A stretch of DNA of 64,000 bases from an uncultured Paracoccaceae bacterium (GTDB lineage: Bacteria; Pseudomonadota; Alphaproteobacteria; Rhodobacterales; Rhodobacteraceae): positions 62,001-126,000 of the forward strand of contig CANLQK010000007.1 in assembly GCA_947493255.1 (NCBI GenBank). Reading direction: 5' to 3'. The stretch's first letter is position 1; the number at the start of each line of letters is the position of its first letter. Both the position numbers and the translations under genes were made by a program. Below, one piece after another: positions 1 to 8,221 of the stretch. The notes under the pieces were generated by a model that was not told where the DNA came from, made no database searches, and worked only from the letters and a program-made list of their open reading frames with translations.

Positions 1-248
1 TTCTTTTCAGATGTCGCAAGTGCATCCAACGCCTGAAGCTGGATATCTTTATCGATACATCCGTTTGATAGATATCCGGTCATCAGGCCGCTTTCCTCAA
101 CCAAGGCAAGCGACCCGGTTTCGCGGGCCGCGCCACCTTCGATGGCCAAGGATGTGATCAAAACAAAACGCCGAGACTGACGGATCAACTCCGCAGCCTT
201 GGCGATAATGTCTGACGCATGTTCAGCGTAAACGATTTGATCAGGCAA
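1..248 (-). CDS. XdhC/CoxI-family molybdoenzyme maturation protein (N-terminal part, cut by window edge)
   Basis: Reading the minus strand from a TTG at 248 gives an uninterrupted frame of about 82 residues running off the window edge. It contains LITSLAIEGGAARETGSLAL and a SNGCIDKD segment typical of the XdhC_CoxI N-terminal domain. That family binds molybdenum cofactor and helps sulfurate or insert it into xanthine-dehydrogenase-type enzymes. The TTG start is chosen because a GAGGA lies about 10 bases upstream, inside the end of coxG, and the start overlaps the coxG stop, in keeping with the coupled operon. It is the second XdhC-type gene of this cluster, in the position of coxI in known cox operons. 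The start codon is less certain than the family. Confidence 0.75.
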   Translation of the reverse strand, partial: MPDQIVYAEHASDIIAKAAELIRQSRRFVLITSLAIEGGAARETGSLALVEESGLMTGYLSNGCIDKDIQLQALDALATSEK

Positions 249-696
249 CGGCGTCCTCATCGACCACACTTGCAAAGGATTTAAAGAACTTCGCGGCCAG
301 TTTTTTGGCCGTGCTTTGGATCAAACGGCTGCCAAGTTGTGCCAGCTTGCCACCTATGTCTGCTTTTGCTTCGTAGCGAAGGATTGTTTTGTCTGGGCCA
401 TCTTCGGTTAACGTCACATCAGCACCGCCCTTGGCGTGACCAGCGGCACCGCCGTTGCCCTGACCTGTCAATGAAAACGCATCCGGCGCACCAGAGGTAT
501 CCAATACAACATCCCCACTAAACTTTGCTTTAACAGGGCCGACCTTCAACACCACTTTGGCTTCTAGTTCTGTGTCGGAATGTTTGATCAGCTCTTCGCA
601 TCCGGGGATGCACTGTTTCAAAATTTCTGGGTCGTTCAGGGCTTCATAAACGCGTGCCTTGGGTGCGTTGATGATGATTTCGTCCGCGAGTTCCAT
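241..696 (-). CDS. coxG: CoxG, carbon monoxide dehydrogenase accessory protein (SRPBCC fold)
   Basis: A 151-residue protein of the CoxG/SRPBCC (START-like) superfamily. It starts MELADEIIINAPKARVYEAL and has the family's conserved NDPEILKQCIPGCEEL near residues 21-36 and a central GQGNGGAAGHAKGGADVTL loop. In Oligotropha, CoxG is linked to membrane anchoring or maturation of CO dehydrogenase; the exact biochemistry is not settled. The C-terminal stretch (residues 115-140, rich in Lys, Phe and Ala) could be amphipathic and membrane-associating, which is inference. It follows the 33-codon small gene and is overlapped by the next XdhC-type gene, so it is part of the cox operon. Confidence 0.9.
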   Translation of the reverse strand: MELADEIIINAPKARVYEALNDPEILKQCIPGCEELIKHSDTELEAKVVLKVGPVKAKFSGDVVLDTSGAPDAFSLTGQGNGGAAGHAKGGADVTLTEDGPDKTILRYEAKADIGGKLAQLGSRLIQSTAKKLAAKFFKSFASVVDEDAVA

Positions 697-711
697 GTGT
701 TTTCGTCCTTT

Positions 712-813
712 TTAACAACAAGGGAATTTTATTGACGCAAGCTGGTCTGCTTGTTCAGGGGTAAGGGCGGCCTTTCGGCGCAATCGGGTAATCCATGACA
801 AAAGCGATTTCAT
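712..813 (-). CDS. Uncharacterised 33-residue protein inside the cox operon
   Basis: A small open frame between the MobA-like gene and coxG. Its ATG (813-811) overlaps the TGA of the upstream gene as ATGA, and a strong GGAGGA lies about 6 bases before it, so translation is well supported. The peptide begins MKSLLSWITRLRRKAALTPE, a short hydrophobic start followed by an Arg/Lys cluster, and ends in a Pro-Cys-Cys tail just before the stop. The paired terminal cysteines could bind metal or form disulfides; nothing in the sequence proves a function. coxG begins 16 bases downstream of its stop. I do not recognise a named family. Confidence 0.6.
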   Translation of the reverse strand: MKSLLSWITRLRRKAALTPEQADQLASIKFPCC

Positions 814-1412
814 GAGCTTTCCTCCAGATCTACCAAATTTTCGTATGCCTCAGGTGTGTCGATATCCGTGTAAAAGCCCCGCGCAGTTAGATTCTGAAAC
901 TGTACATGGTCCGGATGGCTTCGTGTGAATTTTTTGCACCCTGGCGCGCGTGGATCTTCGAGGAGACGCGCATGCAAATGAGCTGGGATAACAATGGGGT
1001 TGCCGCGGGCCCCGTTGTGCATGGGAATAGAGATGCGGCCTGCATCAGCATTTTCGTGTGCAGAGATAAGGGTGTTAAGGTTGGCGGCGGTCAACAATGG
1101 TTGATCACCCAGGCCCATCAGAACCATATCCGCGTCCGGCGCGTTCCGAAGGCCGCAAGCGACGGATGTTGCTTGTCCCAACTCATAATCGGGATTGAAA
1201 TGGGTCGCGGCCATGCTGCCTTTCAATGCCGCTTCGACCTTGGCGTGTTCATGTCCTGTCACCACAAGGATCGGGCAATTGGTGGCCTTTTCATAGACGT
1301 TCACCATGTGGCGGATCATCGGTGTGCCATTGACGGGCAACAGTAGTTTGTTGCGCGCGCCCATGCGGCGGGACAGGCCCGCGGCCAAAAGGATTGTTGC
1401 CACCTTAGCCAT
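810..1412 (-). CDS. MobA-like nucleotidyltransferase (molybdenum cofactor cytidylyltransferase type)
   Basis: A 200-residue NTP-transferase with the N-terminal nucleotide-binding signature LLAAGLSRRMGARNKLLLPV (residues 7-26) and a GLGDQPLL segment near the middle. Members next to XdhC genes (MocA type) transfer CMP to molybdopterin to form the cytosine dinucleotide cofactor used by CO dehydrogenase. That role fits here but specificity for CTP over GTP is inferred from context. The start at 1412 overlaps the stop of the upstream XdhC gene, which supports it over a longer frame beginning at 1445. Confidence 0.85.
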   Translation of the reverse strand: MAKVATILLAAGLSRRMGARNKLLLPVNGTPMIRHMVNVYEKATNCPILVVTGHEHAKVEAALKGSMAATHFNPDYELGQATSVACGLRNAPDADMVLMGLGDQPLLTAANLNTLISAHENADAGRISIPMHNGARGNPIVIPAHLHARLLEDPRAPGCKKFTRSHPDHVQFQNLTARGFYTDIDTPEAYENLVDLEESS

Positions 1413-2181
1413 TGCGGGCCACCACAGCGCGTCGGACCTGCACAAGGTCTGCCAAGATCGACAGTGCGATTTCTTCAGGTGTGACCGCCCCGATATTAAG
1501 GCCAGCTGGGGCTTTCACCGCGTCAATGGCTGCGCTGTCGAAACCGGCGTCTGCCAATTTGCCAGCGAGGGTTGCGAATTTGCGGGCGCTGCCAACGAAG
1601 GCGATATGTTCTGCGCCGCTGGTGAGCGCCGACTTTAGCGCATCCATGTCGCCTTGGCCTTGGGTCGCAATGACGATGAATTGTTTTGCCGCTGTTGGTT
1701 CGACACCGGAGTCCGGTGAAACGGCCCAATGAAATTGCGGTGCCAATTCTGCAAGCGCCTGAGCGACGGGGGAGGCGCCCAGCACCACAAGTCTTGGCAT
1801 GGGCAAACAAGGTTCGATGAAAATATCCACGGTCCCACGCGAGGGGCATCCGTTGCGCGCGAATTTCGTACCGTCCACTTCATCGCCTGCGGCGATCCCT
1901 TTTTCGGCCAACAGATCTTCGGGTGTGACTGAAACAAGTTGTGGATTGCCATCGGTCAATGCCTGCAACGCGGCGCGTTTTACGGCCCCACGGGTGCATC
2001 CGCCGCCAAGCCAGCCGTGGATGATTGTTCCGTCAGGGCCCAACAGTGCCTTTGCCCCCGGTTTTGCCGCTGTTGAACCGACGGTGCGCACGATTGTCGC
2101 GAATGCAAAAGGTTCTGCACGGTCGCGGAAGTCTTGCGCGACTTCGGCCAAATCGGTTGAAAGGAATTCAGCAGGGGTCAT
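1405..2181 (-). CDS. coxF: XdhC-family cofactor chaperone (CoxF-like)
   Basis: A 258-residue XdhC_CoxI-domain protein starting MTPAEFLSTDLAEVAQDF. It has the domain's VRTVGSTAAKPGAKALLGPDG and GWLGGGCTRGAV segments in the N-terminal half and a Rossmann-like C-terminal half (LVVLGASPVAQALAELA). By family knowledge it binds the molybdenum cofactor and prepares it for CO dehydrogenase. The ATG at 2181 overlaps the coxE stop by four bases, which decides the start. It corresponds in position to coxF of the Oligotropha cluster. Confidence 0.88.
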   Translation of the reverse strand: MTPAEFLSTDLAEVAQDFRDRAEPFAFATIVRTVGSTAAKPGAKALLGPDGTIIHGWLGGGCTRGAVKRAALQALTDGNPQLVSVTPEDLLAEKGIAAGDEVDGTKFARNGCPSRGTVDIFIEPCLPMPRLVVLGASPVAQALAELAPQFHWAVSPDSGVEPTAAKQFIVIATQGQGDMDALKSALTSGAEHIAFVGSARKFATLAGKLADAGFDSAAIDAVKAPAGLNIGAVTPEEIALSILADLVQVRRAVVARNG

Positions 2182-3362
2182 AACGCGACAAGCTCCTGTT
2201 CCAATGCGGCGAGATCGCCGAGCGTGTTGGCGGCCTTGAACAGGTCTAGATGTGGCAAGGCGGCGGCCATTCCGGAGGCGATGGGTTCGTAGTCTTTCCA
2301 ACCTTTAAGGGGGTTCAGCCAGATGATTTTACACCCTCGTTTGCGCAATTTGGCCAAGGCTGCGCCCATGATTTCGGGGGCGGCGGTGTCGTAGCCATCA
2401 GACAGGATCAGCACGACGGTGCGGCCATCTACAAAACGGCGGGCATATGTGTCGGCGAACCGTACCAGCGACGGCCCAATTTCGGACCCGCCGCCAAAGC
2501 CGTCTGCCATCAGGGACATCCGGCCAATGGCGCGCATGGCGTCTTTGTCGCGCAGGGCTTCGGTGATGCGCACAAGACGGGTGTGGAACAGATAGGCGTC
2601 AGCGGCTGTATCGGCGCGCATGAGGCCCGCAAGGAAGGCAAGAAACACCTGCGCATAGATTGACATAGAGCCTGACACATCACAGAGCGCCACGATCTTG
2701 CGGGTGCGGTCGGGGCGTTTTTTATGGAGCAAGCGGATCGGTTCGCCGCCCGTCGACAGGCTGTGACGCATGATTTTGCGGAAATGCAGCCGGTCGCCTT
2801 TGCGGGCTGCAATGCGGCGGCGCGAACGTTTGTCGCGCAGGGCAGCGCCAAGACGGCGGGCCACATCTTCGGCCGCGGCGATTTCTTCGGGGCGAACCAG
2901 ATCGCGCAGGTCTTTGCGGTTGAGATTGCGGACTTCGGTCGCGATGAGTTTGCCGGTGCCGTCACTGTCGGCATCCCCGCCGCCGTGATCATCGGGGGCC
3001 GTGGCCTGACCCGCCGAGCCTGATTGTTCGCCTTTGGCATCGCGTGATGAATGCACATCGTCGTTCATGGTTTGGGACGTGGTGGGCACAGATTTTTGGC
3101 GCACGCGGCCCATGTCCATCCAATAGCTTGTGAACAGTTCATCGAACCGTTCGGCTTCTTCTTTGCAGCCTGTGCACACGGCGCGCAGCGCGCTTCGTGT
3201 TTCATCGGGTTTCGCGGCCTCAACATGGATGAGCGCGGAGAGGGCGGTGTCCGCTTCGGCCACACCCAAACGCAACCCGTTGTCCCGCAGATGCGCGATA
3301 AATCCCGCAACGCGGGCCGAGGCCCCATCGTCGCGGGCAGCAAAGCGGGTGACGCGGCTCAT
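2178..3362 (-). CDS. coxE: CoxE, VWA-domain protein of the CO dehydrogenase operon
   Basis: A 394-residue protein with a C-terminal von Willebrand A domain. The metal-ion-dependent adhesion motif DVSGSMS starts at residue 228, and a second conserved part, LILSDGYDT, follows at about 319. The middle (residues 100-140) is low-complexity and acidic. CoxE works with the MoxR-type ATPase CoxD; in Oligotropha the pair is needed to assemble the CuSMoO2 centre of CO dehydrogenase. Its start overlaps the coxD stop and its stop overlaps the XdhC start, each by four bases. Confidence 0.92.
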   Translation of the reverse strand: MSRVTRFAARDDGASARVAGFIAHLRDNGLRLGVAEADTALSALIHVEAAKPDETRSALRAVCTGCKEEAERFDELFTSYWMDMGRVRQKSVPTTSQTMNDDVHSSRDAKGEQSGSAGQATAPDDHGGGDADSDGTGKLIATEVRNLNRKDLRDLVRPEEIAAAEDVARRLGAALRDKRSRRRIAARKGDRLHFRKIMRHSLSTGGEPIRLLHKKRPDRTRKIVALCDVSGSMSIYAQVFLAFLAGLMRADTAADAYLFHTRLVRITEALRDKDAMRAIGRMSLMADGFGGGSEIGPSLVRFADTYARRFVDGRTVVLILSDGYDTAAPEIMGAALAKLRKRGCKIIWLNPLKGWKDYEPIASGMAAALPHLDLFKAANTLGDLAALEQELVAL

Positions 3363-4234
3363 GCGGCTTTCCCTGCGATGCGGCCTGCCACCTCTTTGGT
3401 GATATGGGCTTGATCGCTTTGCGTTTTCAAAAGGGTCGTGAGCGTGGATTGCAGCACTTCGGGATCATCGGTGAGATCAGCGATCCCAAGGCCCATCAGC
3501 GCGGCGGCGAAATCGAGCATCTCAGCAATGCCCGGTGTTTTTTCCAATTCCTCTTCGCGTAGTTTTTGTACGAAGCCGACGACCTGATTGCCCAAGTGGG
3601 CCTCGATCTCGGGGCAGCGGGATTTCAGGATGGCGAGTTCTGTTTCGCGGTCTGGGTATTCAACGTAGGTATACAGGCAGCGGCGGCGCAACGCGTCGGA
3701 CAGATCGCGTGTGCCGTTGCAGGTGAGGATGACAATCGGGCGGCTGGTTGCCGTGATCGTGCCCAGCTCGGGCACGGACACTTGGTAGTCAGACAGAATT
3801 TCCAGCAGGTAGGCTTCGAATTCTTCATCGGCGCGGTCGACTTCGTCGATCAGCAACACCGGTGGTGTGTCTTTGGTGATGGCCGCCAAAAGCGGGCGTT
3901 CGAGCAGGAAGTCGCGGGAGAAAATACGTTCCTCGACCGCTTTGCCTGTTTCACCATCTTCAGCAGCGGCGCGGATTGCCAGCAGTTGCCGTTGATAATT
4001 CCATTCGTAAATCGCTTGGGCAGCATCCAGACCTTCGTAACACTGAAGGCGGATCAATTCGGCATCACGCGATGCGGCCAATGTGCGGGCCACTTCGGTT
4101 TTGCCAACACCTGCGGCACCTTCAAGCAGCAAAGGCCGGCCCAAGGTGAGCGCAAGATGCAGGGCAACAGACAGGTCGTCTGATGCGACGTATCCTTCGC
4201 GCCCCAGCGCGGTTTGTAAGTCAGTCCAAGTCAT
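3359..4234 (-). CDS. coxD: CoxD, MoxR-family AAA+ ATPase
   Basis: A 291-residue AAA+ protein. Walker A GAAGVGKT is at residues 39-46 and Walker B LLIDEVDRAD at about 127-136, with an arginine-finger region RDLSDALRRRCLYTY further on. MoxR ATPases act as chaperones with VWA partners, and CoxD is required for functionalising the Cu-Mo site of CO dehydrogenase. The start at 4234 (MTWTDLQTAL) has a GGAG about 8 bases upstream; a longer frame to 4270 lacks such a site. It is followed directly by coxE. Confidence 0.92.
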   Translation of the reverse strand: MTWTDLQTALGREGYVASDDLSVALHLALTLGRPLLLEGAAGVGKTEVARTLAASRDAELIRLQCYEGLDAAQAIYEWNYQRQLLAIRAAAEDGETGKAVEERIFSRDFLLERPLLAAITKDTPPVLLIDEVDRADEEFEAYLLEILSDYQVSVPELGTITATSRPIVILTCNGTRDLSDALRRRCLYTYVEYPDRETELAILKSRCPEIEAHLGNQVVGFVQKLREEELEKTPGIAEMLDFAAALMGLGIADLTDDPEVLQSTLTTLLKTQSDQAHITKEVAGRIAGKAA

Positions 4235-4282
4235 CAAAATTCTCCGCGTTGGGTGGGACGTGCGCCCCACCCAGACTTTGGT

Positions 4283-6709
4283 TTAGTCGTGCAGGCCCAG
4301 TTCATTGGCGGTTTTCCAGATCCGCCAGTGATCGTGAGGCATGTTGGTGTGCGTGTTGCCAAAGGCACGGAACGCATCCTGCACAGCGTTGGAGAAACAC
4401 GGAACACCGCCCACGTGGGGGCTTTCGCCCACACCCTTTGCACCAATCGGGTGGTGCGGGGACGGGGTGACCGTGTAGTCGGTTTCGTAGTTTGGCACTT
4501 CCCATGCGGTTGGCAGGAAGAAGTCCATCAACGTACCGGTCTTGACGTTGCCCATATCGTCATAGGCAATTTCTTGGCCCAATGCGACGGCGAGAGCCTC
4601 GGTCAAACCGCCATGCACCTGACCTTCGATGACCATCGGGTTGATCCGTGTGCCGCAGTCATCCAGCGCATAGAAGCGGCGGATTTCGGTGACACCTGTA
4701 TCAACGTCGATGTCCATCACGCAGACATAGGCCCCGAACGGGTAGGTCATGTTTGGCGGATCATAGTAACTAACCGCTTCAAGACCAGGCTCGATACCAG
4801 GGATCGCTTGGTTATAGGCGGCGAAGGCAATTTCCTTCATCGTCTTGAACCGTTCTGGCGCACCTTTCACGACGAACCGATCAACGTCGAATTCCACGTC
4901 GTTGTCGTGCACTTCGAGAAGATAGGCTGCGATCATCTGCGCCTTGGCGCGGATTTTACGGCCAGCCATCGCCGTTGCGGCACCGGCCACTGGAGTGGAA
5001 CGGGACCCGTAGGTGCCCAGACCGTAAGGCGCGGTGTCGGTGTCGCCTTCTTCAATGGTGATGCTGTCCGCCGACAGGCCAATTTCCGTCGCCAAGATTT
5101 GCGCGAATGTTGTCGCGTGACCCTGACCTTGGGAAATGGTGCCCAGCCGTGCAATCGCGGACCCTGTTGGGTGGATGCGGATTTCACAACTGTCGAACAT
5201 ACCAAGCCCGAGGATGTCACAGTTTTTGACTGGACCAGCGCCCACAATTTCTGTGAAGAAAGATAGACCAACACCCATCAGTTTGCGGGTCTTGCCAGCC
5301 TTAAAGTCCTCGACCCTCTGGGCCTGTTCAGCGCGCAGACCGTCATAATCGACTGCCTTTAGCGCCTTGTCCCATGCGGTGTGGTAATCACCGGAGTCGT
5401 ACTCCCATCCAAGGGCAGCCTTATAAGGGAACTGCTCTTTCTTGATGAAGTTGATCCGGCGTAGCTCGGCCGCGTCCATGTCCAGTTTGATCGCAAGAAC
5501 TTCGATCATCCGTTCGATGAAATACACAGCCTCGGTCACGCGGAAAGAACAACGATAAGACACGCCGCCTGGTGCTTTGTTTGTGTAAACACCATCAACA
5601 GCCAGATAGGCGGTCGGGATGTCATACGACCCCGTACAGATGTTCATGAACCCAGCTGGGAACTTGGTCGGGTCGGCACAGGCGTCGAAACCGCCGTGGT
5701 CGGCTGTCACATGACAATGCAGACCTGTGATCTTGCCCTCTGGCGTGGCAGAGATTTTGCCCTTCATCCAATAATCACGCGCAAAGGCAGTGGTCATCAG
5801 ATTGTCCATCCGGTCTTCGATCCATTTCACAGGCTTGCCCGTGACGATGGACGCAACGACGGAACACACATAGCCGGGGTAGGCGCCAACCTTGTTGCCG
5901 AACCCGCCGCCGATGTCTGGCGAAATTACACGAATGTTGTGCTCTTCAATGCCGGAAATCAGGGAAACGATGGTACGAATGGCGTGTGGTGCTTGGAATG
6001 TGCCCCACAACGTCAGCTTACCGTTGACCTTGTCCATCGACGCAACACAGCCACATGTTTCCAGTGGGCAGGGGTGCGTACGGTGGTAGTACATTTCCTC
6101 TTCGGCAACGACGTCTGCGTTCGCGATTACTTCTTCGGTTGGGTCTTTGTCACCGGCTTCCCATGTGAAGATATGGTTGGGGTGGTTGCGTGGGCCGTGG
6201 GCGCCATCAACCGCTTTACCGTTTTCATCAACCGTGTCTGGGCGCAAAATCACATCGGATTTCAGGGCCTCAAACGGGTTCACCAAAACCTGCAGCTCTT
6301 CGTATTCAACCTCGACGGCTTCAATTCCGTCTGCAGCGGCGTAACGATCTTCGGCAACCACATAGGCAACCTCTTGGCCTTGGAACAGAACCTTGCCGTC
6401 CGCCAAAACCATCTGCTTGTCGCCCGCCAATGTGGGCATCCAATGCAGACCAAGCGGTTCCAGATCAGCAGCTGTCAAGACGGCCAGAACACCTGGTACT
6501 TTCAGGGCTGCTTCTGTGTTGATGCTTTTGATGTTGGCGTGTGCATAGGGAGAGCGCACGAAGTCACCAAACAACATTCCATCAAGTTTTACGTCATCGA
6601 CGTAATTGCCTTTGCCTTGTGTGAAACGGGCATCTTCGACCCGTTTGCGTGAACACCCCATACCTTTGAGGTTGTCGACGCGTTCCTCGCGACTAATTTC
6701 GTCCTTCAT
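4283..6709 (-). CDS. coxL: CO dehydrogenase (form I) large molybdo-copper subunit
   Basis: An 808-residue molybdopterin-binding subunit that oxidises CO to CO2. The active-site loop reads SYRCSFR at residues 384-390, with the copper-ligand cysteine at 387. This is the form I signature (AYRCSFR) with Ser for Ala, not the form II AYRGAGR. Also visible are GGGFGNK (267-273), Gln239 in TFQAPH and the catalytic glutamate E762 in GVGESPH, all matching the Oligotropha residues shifted by one. Length fits the roughly 809-residue family norm. Its start overlaps the coxS stop. Together with the M-S-L order, this makes a functional aerobic CO dehydrogenase very likely. Confidence 0.97.
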   Translation of the reverse strand: MKDEISREERVDNLKGMGCSRKRVEDARFTQGKGNYVDDVKLDGMLFGDFVRSPYAHANIKSINTEAALKVPGVLAVLTAADLEPLGLHWMPTLAGDKQMVLADGKVLFQGQEVAYVVAEDRYAAADGIEAVEVEYEELQVLVNPFEALKSDVILRPDTVDENGKAVDGAHGPRNHPNHIFTWEAGDKDPTEEVIANADVVAEEEMYYHRTHPCPLETCGCVASMDKVNGKLTLWGTFQAPHAIRTIVSLISGIEEHNIRVISPDIGGGFGNKVGAYPGYVCSVVASIVTGKPVKWIEDRMDNLMTTAFARDYWMKGKISATPEGKITGLHCHVTADHGGFDACADPTKFPAGFMNICTGSYDIPTAYLAVDGVYTNKAPGGVSYRCSFRVTEAVYFIERMIEVLAIKLDMDAAELRRINFIKKEQFPYKAALGWEYDSGDYHTAWDKALKAVDYDGLRAEQAQRVEDFKAGKTRKLMGVGLSFFTEIVGAGPVKNCDILGLGMFDSCEIRIHPTGSAIARLGTISQGQGHATTFAQILATEIGLSADSITIEEGDTDTAPYGLGTYGSRSTPVAGAATAMAGRKIRAKAQMIAAYLLEVHDNDVEFDVDRFVVKGAPERFKTMKEIAFAAYNQAIPGIEPGLEAVSYYDPPNMTYPFGAYVCVMDIDVDTGVTEIRRFYALDDCGTRINPMVIEGQVHGGLTEALAVALGQEIAYDDMGNVKTGTLMDFFLPTAWEVPNYETDYTVTPSPHHPIGAKGVGESPHVGGVPCFSNAVQDAFRAFGNTHTNMPHDHWRIWKTANELGLHD

Positions 6710-7200
6710 TCTGCGGCCTCCTTGGCTGCATTCATTTCAGTGGCCGCAGCCTGAATGGATTTCACGATGTTCTGGTAGCCCGTGCAGCGGCAAATGTTGC
6801 CGGCCATGCCAAACCGAATTTCTTCTTCGGTTGGGTTTGGGTTTTCTTCCAGAAGTTTGGTGGCACGGGTGATCATGCCCGGTGTGCAATAGCCGCACTG
6901 CAACCCGTGGTGTTCTTTGAACGCCTCTTGCAGCGGGTGCAGATCGTCTGGACCGCCGATGCCTTCGATTGTGGTAACGTCTTTGCCCTCGGCCTGAACT
7001 GTATACATGGTGCAGGATTTGATGGACTTGCCATTAATCGTGACAGTACACGCGCCGCAGTGAGACGTTTCGCAACCAATATGCGGGCCAGTGATGTTGA
7101 GCCGCTCGCGCAGCGTATAGATCAACAGCTCACGTGGTTCGGCGAGGAATTCTTCCTCTTTGCCATTCACGTTCAGTTTGATGTGTTTTTTGTTCGACAT
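6706..7200 (-). CDS. coxS: CO dehydrogenase small subunit, two [2Fe-2S] clusters
   Basis: A 164-residue iron-sulfur subunit that passes electrons from the molybdenum site to the FAD subunit. Plant-type cluster cysteines are at about 43, 48, 51 and 63 (CETSHCGAC then C). The second cluster's are at 102, 105, 137 and 139 (CGYC, then CRC). The length and both motifs match the CoxS/XdhA-like family without gaps. It lies 12 bases after coxM and overlaps coxL by four bases. Confidence 0.97.
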   Translation of the reverse strand: MSNKKHIKLNVNGKEEEFLAEPRELLIYTLRERLNITGPHIGCETSHCGACTVTINGKSIKSCTMYTVQAEGKDVTTIEGIGGPDDLHPLQEAFKEHHGLQCGYCTPGMITRATKLLEENPNPTEEEIRFGMAGNICRCTGYQNIVKSIQAAATEMNAAKEAAE

Positions 7201-7212
7201 GTTCGTCCTCCC

Positions 7213-8067
7213 TTACGCCCGTGACCAAGCTCGTTCGATGGTGCGGCGTAGGATCACGCCAGCAACATGGTTTTTGAATGCGACAGGGCCGCGGTTGTCT
7301 TCGGATGGGTCGATGTCGTCCAACATGGCCGCAATCGCAGCCTTGATCGCTGCATCATCGACCTTTGTGCCAACCAACGCGTCAACCGCGTCTGCGGAAT
7401 AGATTGGTGTATCGCTCAGGTTGGTCATCGCCACAGACGCAAAGGTGCAGGTGTCGCCGTCTTTGACGATTTGAACGGCAGCGGCGGCTGTCGCGTAATC
7501 GCCAATTTTGCGTTTCTGCTTTTCGTAGGCGTAGCCGCCCTGCGGTGTTGGAATGGTAACACCCGTCAGAACTTCGTCATCTTCGCGGTCGGTCATATAG
7601 GCCGCCTCGTAGAAATCTCGCGCGGCGACATCGCGGGCGCCATCAGGTCCTACCAAATGGAACGTCGCATCCAAACACTGCATCAAACCTGGCATGTCGT
7701 TGCCCGGGTCGCCGTTGGCGACGTTGCCACCAATCGTGCCCATGTAACGCACTTGCGGGTCTGCGATTTGCAGTGCCGCTTCACGTAAAATTGGCGCTGC
7801 TTTTGTCAGGCCAGCGTGATCGATCAGGTCTGCTTGTGTGACCATTGCACCAATCTTGATGCTGTCGGCTGACACAACAATGTCGGACAGGTCAGGTACA
7901 TCTTGAAGATCGATCAAATGCGGGACGTCGGCCATCCGCAGTTTCATCATCGGGATAAGGCTGTGCCCCCCCGCCATAACACGGGCATCGTCCCCGTGTT
8001 CCGCAAGGATGGACAGGACTGCCTCCATATCCTTGGGTCGATAATAATCAAATGCCGCTGGAATCAT
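7213..8067 (-). CDS. coxM: CO dehydrogenase medium (FAD-binding) subunit
   Basis: A 284-residue flavoprotein subunit, first gene of the structural operon. The FAD-binding motifs AGGHS (residues 32-36) and TIGGN (111-115, continuing VANGDPGND) are intact. It accepts electrons from CoxS and passes them towards the respiratory quinone pool. A GGGAGGAGAG ribosome-binding site precedes the ATG at 8067. The 154-base gap upstream carries the putative operator repeats listed separately. Confidence 0.97.
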   Translation of the reverse strand: MIPAAFDYYRPKDMEAVLSILAEHGDDARVMAGGHSLIPMMKLRMADVPHLIDLQDVPDLSDIVVSADSIKIGAMVTQADLIDHAGLTKAAPILREAALQIADPQVRYMGTIGGNVANGDPGNDMPGLMQCLDATFHLVGPDGARDVAARDFYEAAYMTDREDDEVLTGVTIPTPQGGYAYEKQKRKIGDYATAAAAVQIVKDGDTCTFASVAMTNLSDTPIYSADAVDALVGTKVDDAAIKAAIAAMLDDIDPSEDNRGPVAFKNHVAGVILRRTIERAWSRA

Positions 8068-8113
8068 CGGCTCTCCTCCCTAAAAGCGATTGTTCTGGCT
8101 AGGAGGTCAGACT

Positions 8114-8129
8114 GCATACGTCCGTATGC
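8114..8129. promoter_or_regulatory. Palindrome GCATAC-GTCC-GTATGC upstream of coxM
   Basis: A perfect 6-bp inverted repeat with a 4-bp centre, about 47 bases upstream of the coxM start. It could be an operator or part of the promoter. No clear -35/-10 pair was found around it. The CATACG core recurs near the LysR gene at 41.75 kb. Confidence 0.4.
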
Positions 8130-8163
8130 CGCGGCTGTAGTTAATCAATGAAACACGGGTGTT

Positions 8164-8199
8164 TTGCACGAAATGCGCCGCAGCTTGCACGAATTGCGC
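8164..8199. promoter_or_regulatory. Tandem direct repeats, candidate LytTR operator for the cox operon
   Basis: TTGCACGAAATGCGC (8164-8178) and TTGCACGAATTGCGC (8185-8199) differ at one base and start exactly 21 bp apart, two helical turns. LytTR DNA-binding domains typically recognise paired direct repeats with this phasing. The repeats lie between the MHYT-LytTR gene and coxM, about 100-130 bp before the coxM start. Binding by that regulator is inference. Confidence 0.55.
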
Positions 8200-8221
8200 G
8201 GACCTGCGCCCGCGTTTCAAC

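Noticed and set aside
5696-6652. 318-codon open frame antisense to coxL
   Set aside because: It lies wholly within a well-supported gene and its residue make-up is that of a codon-biased shadow.
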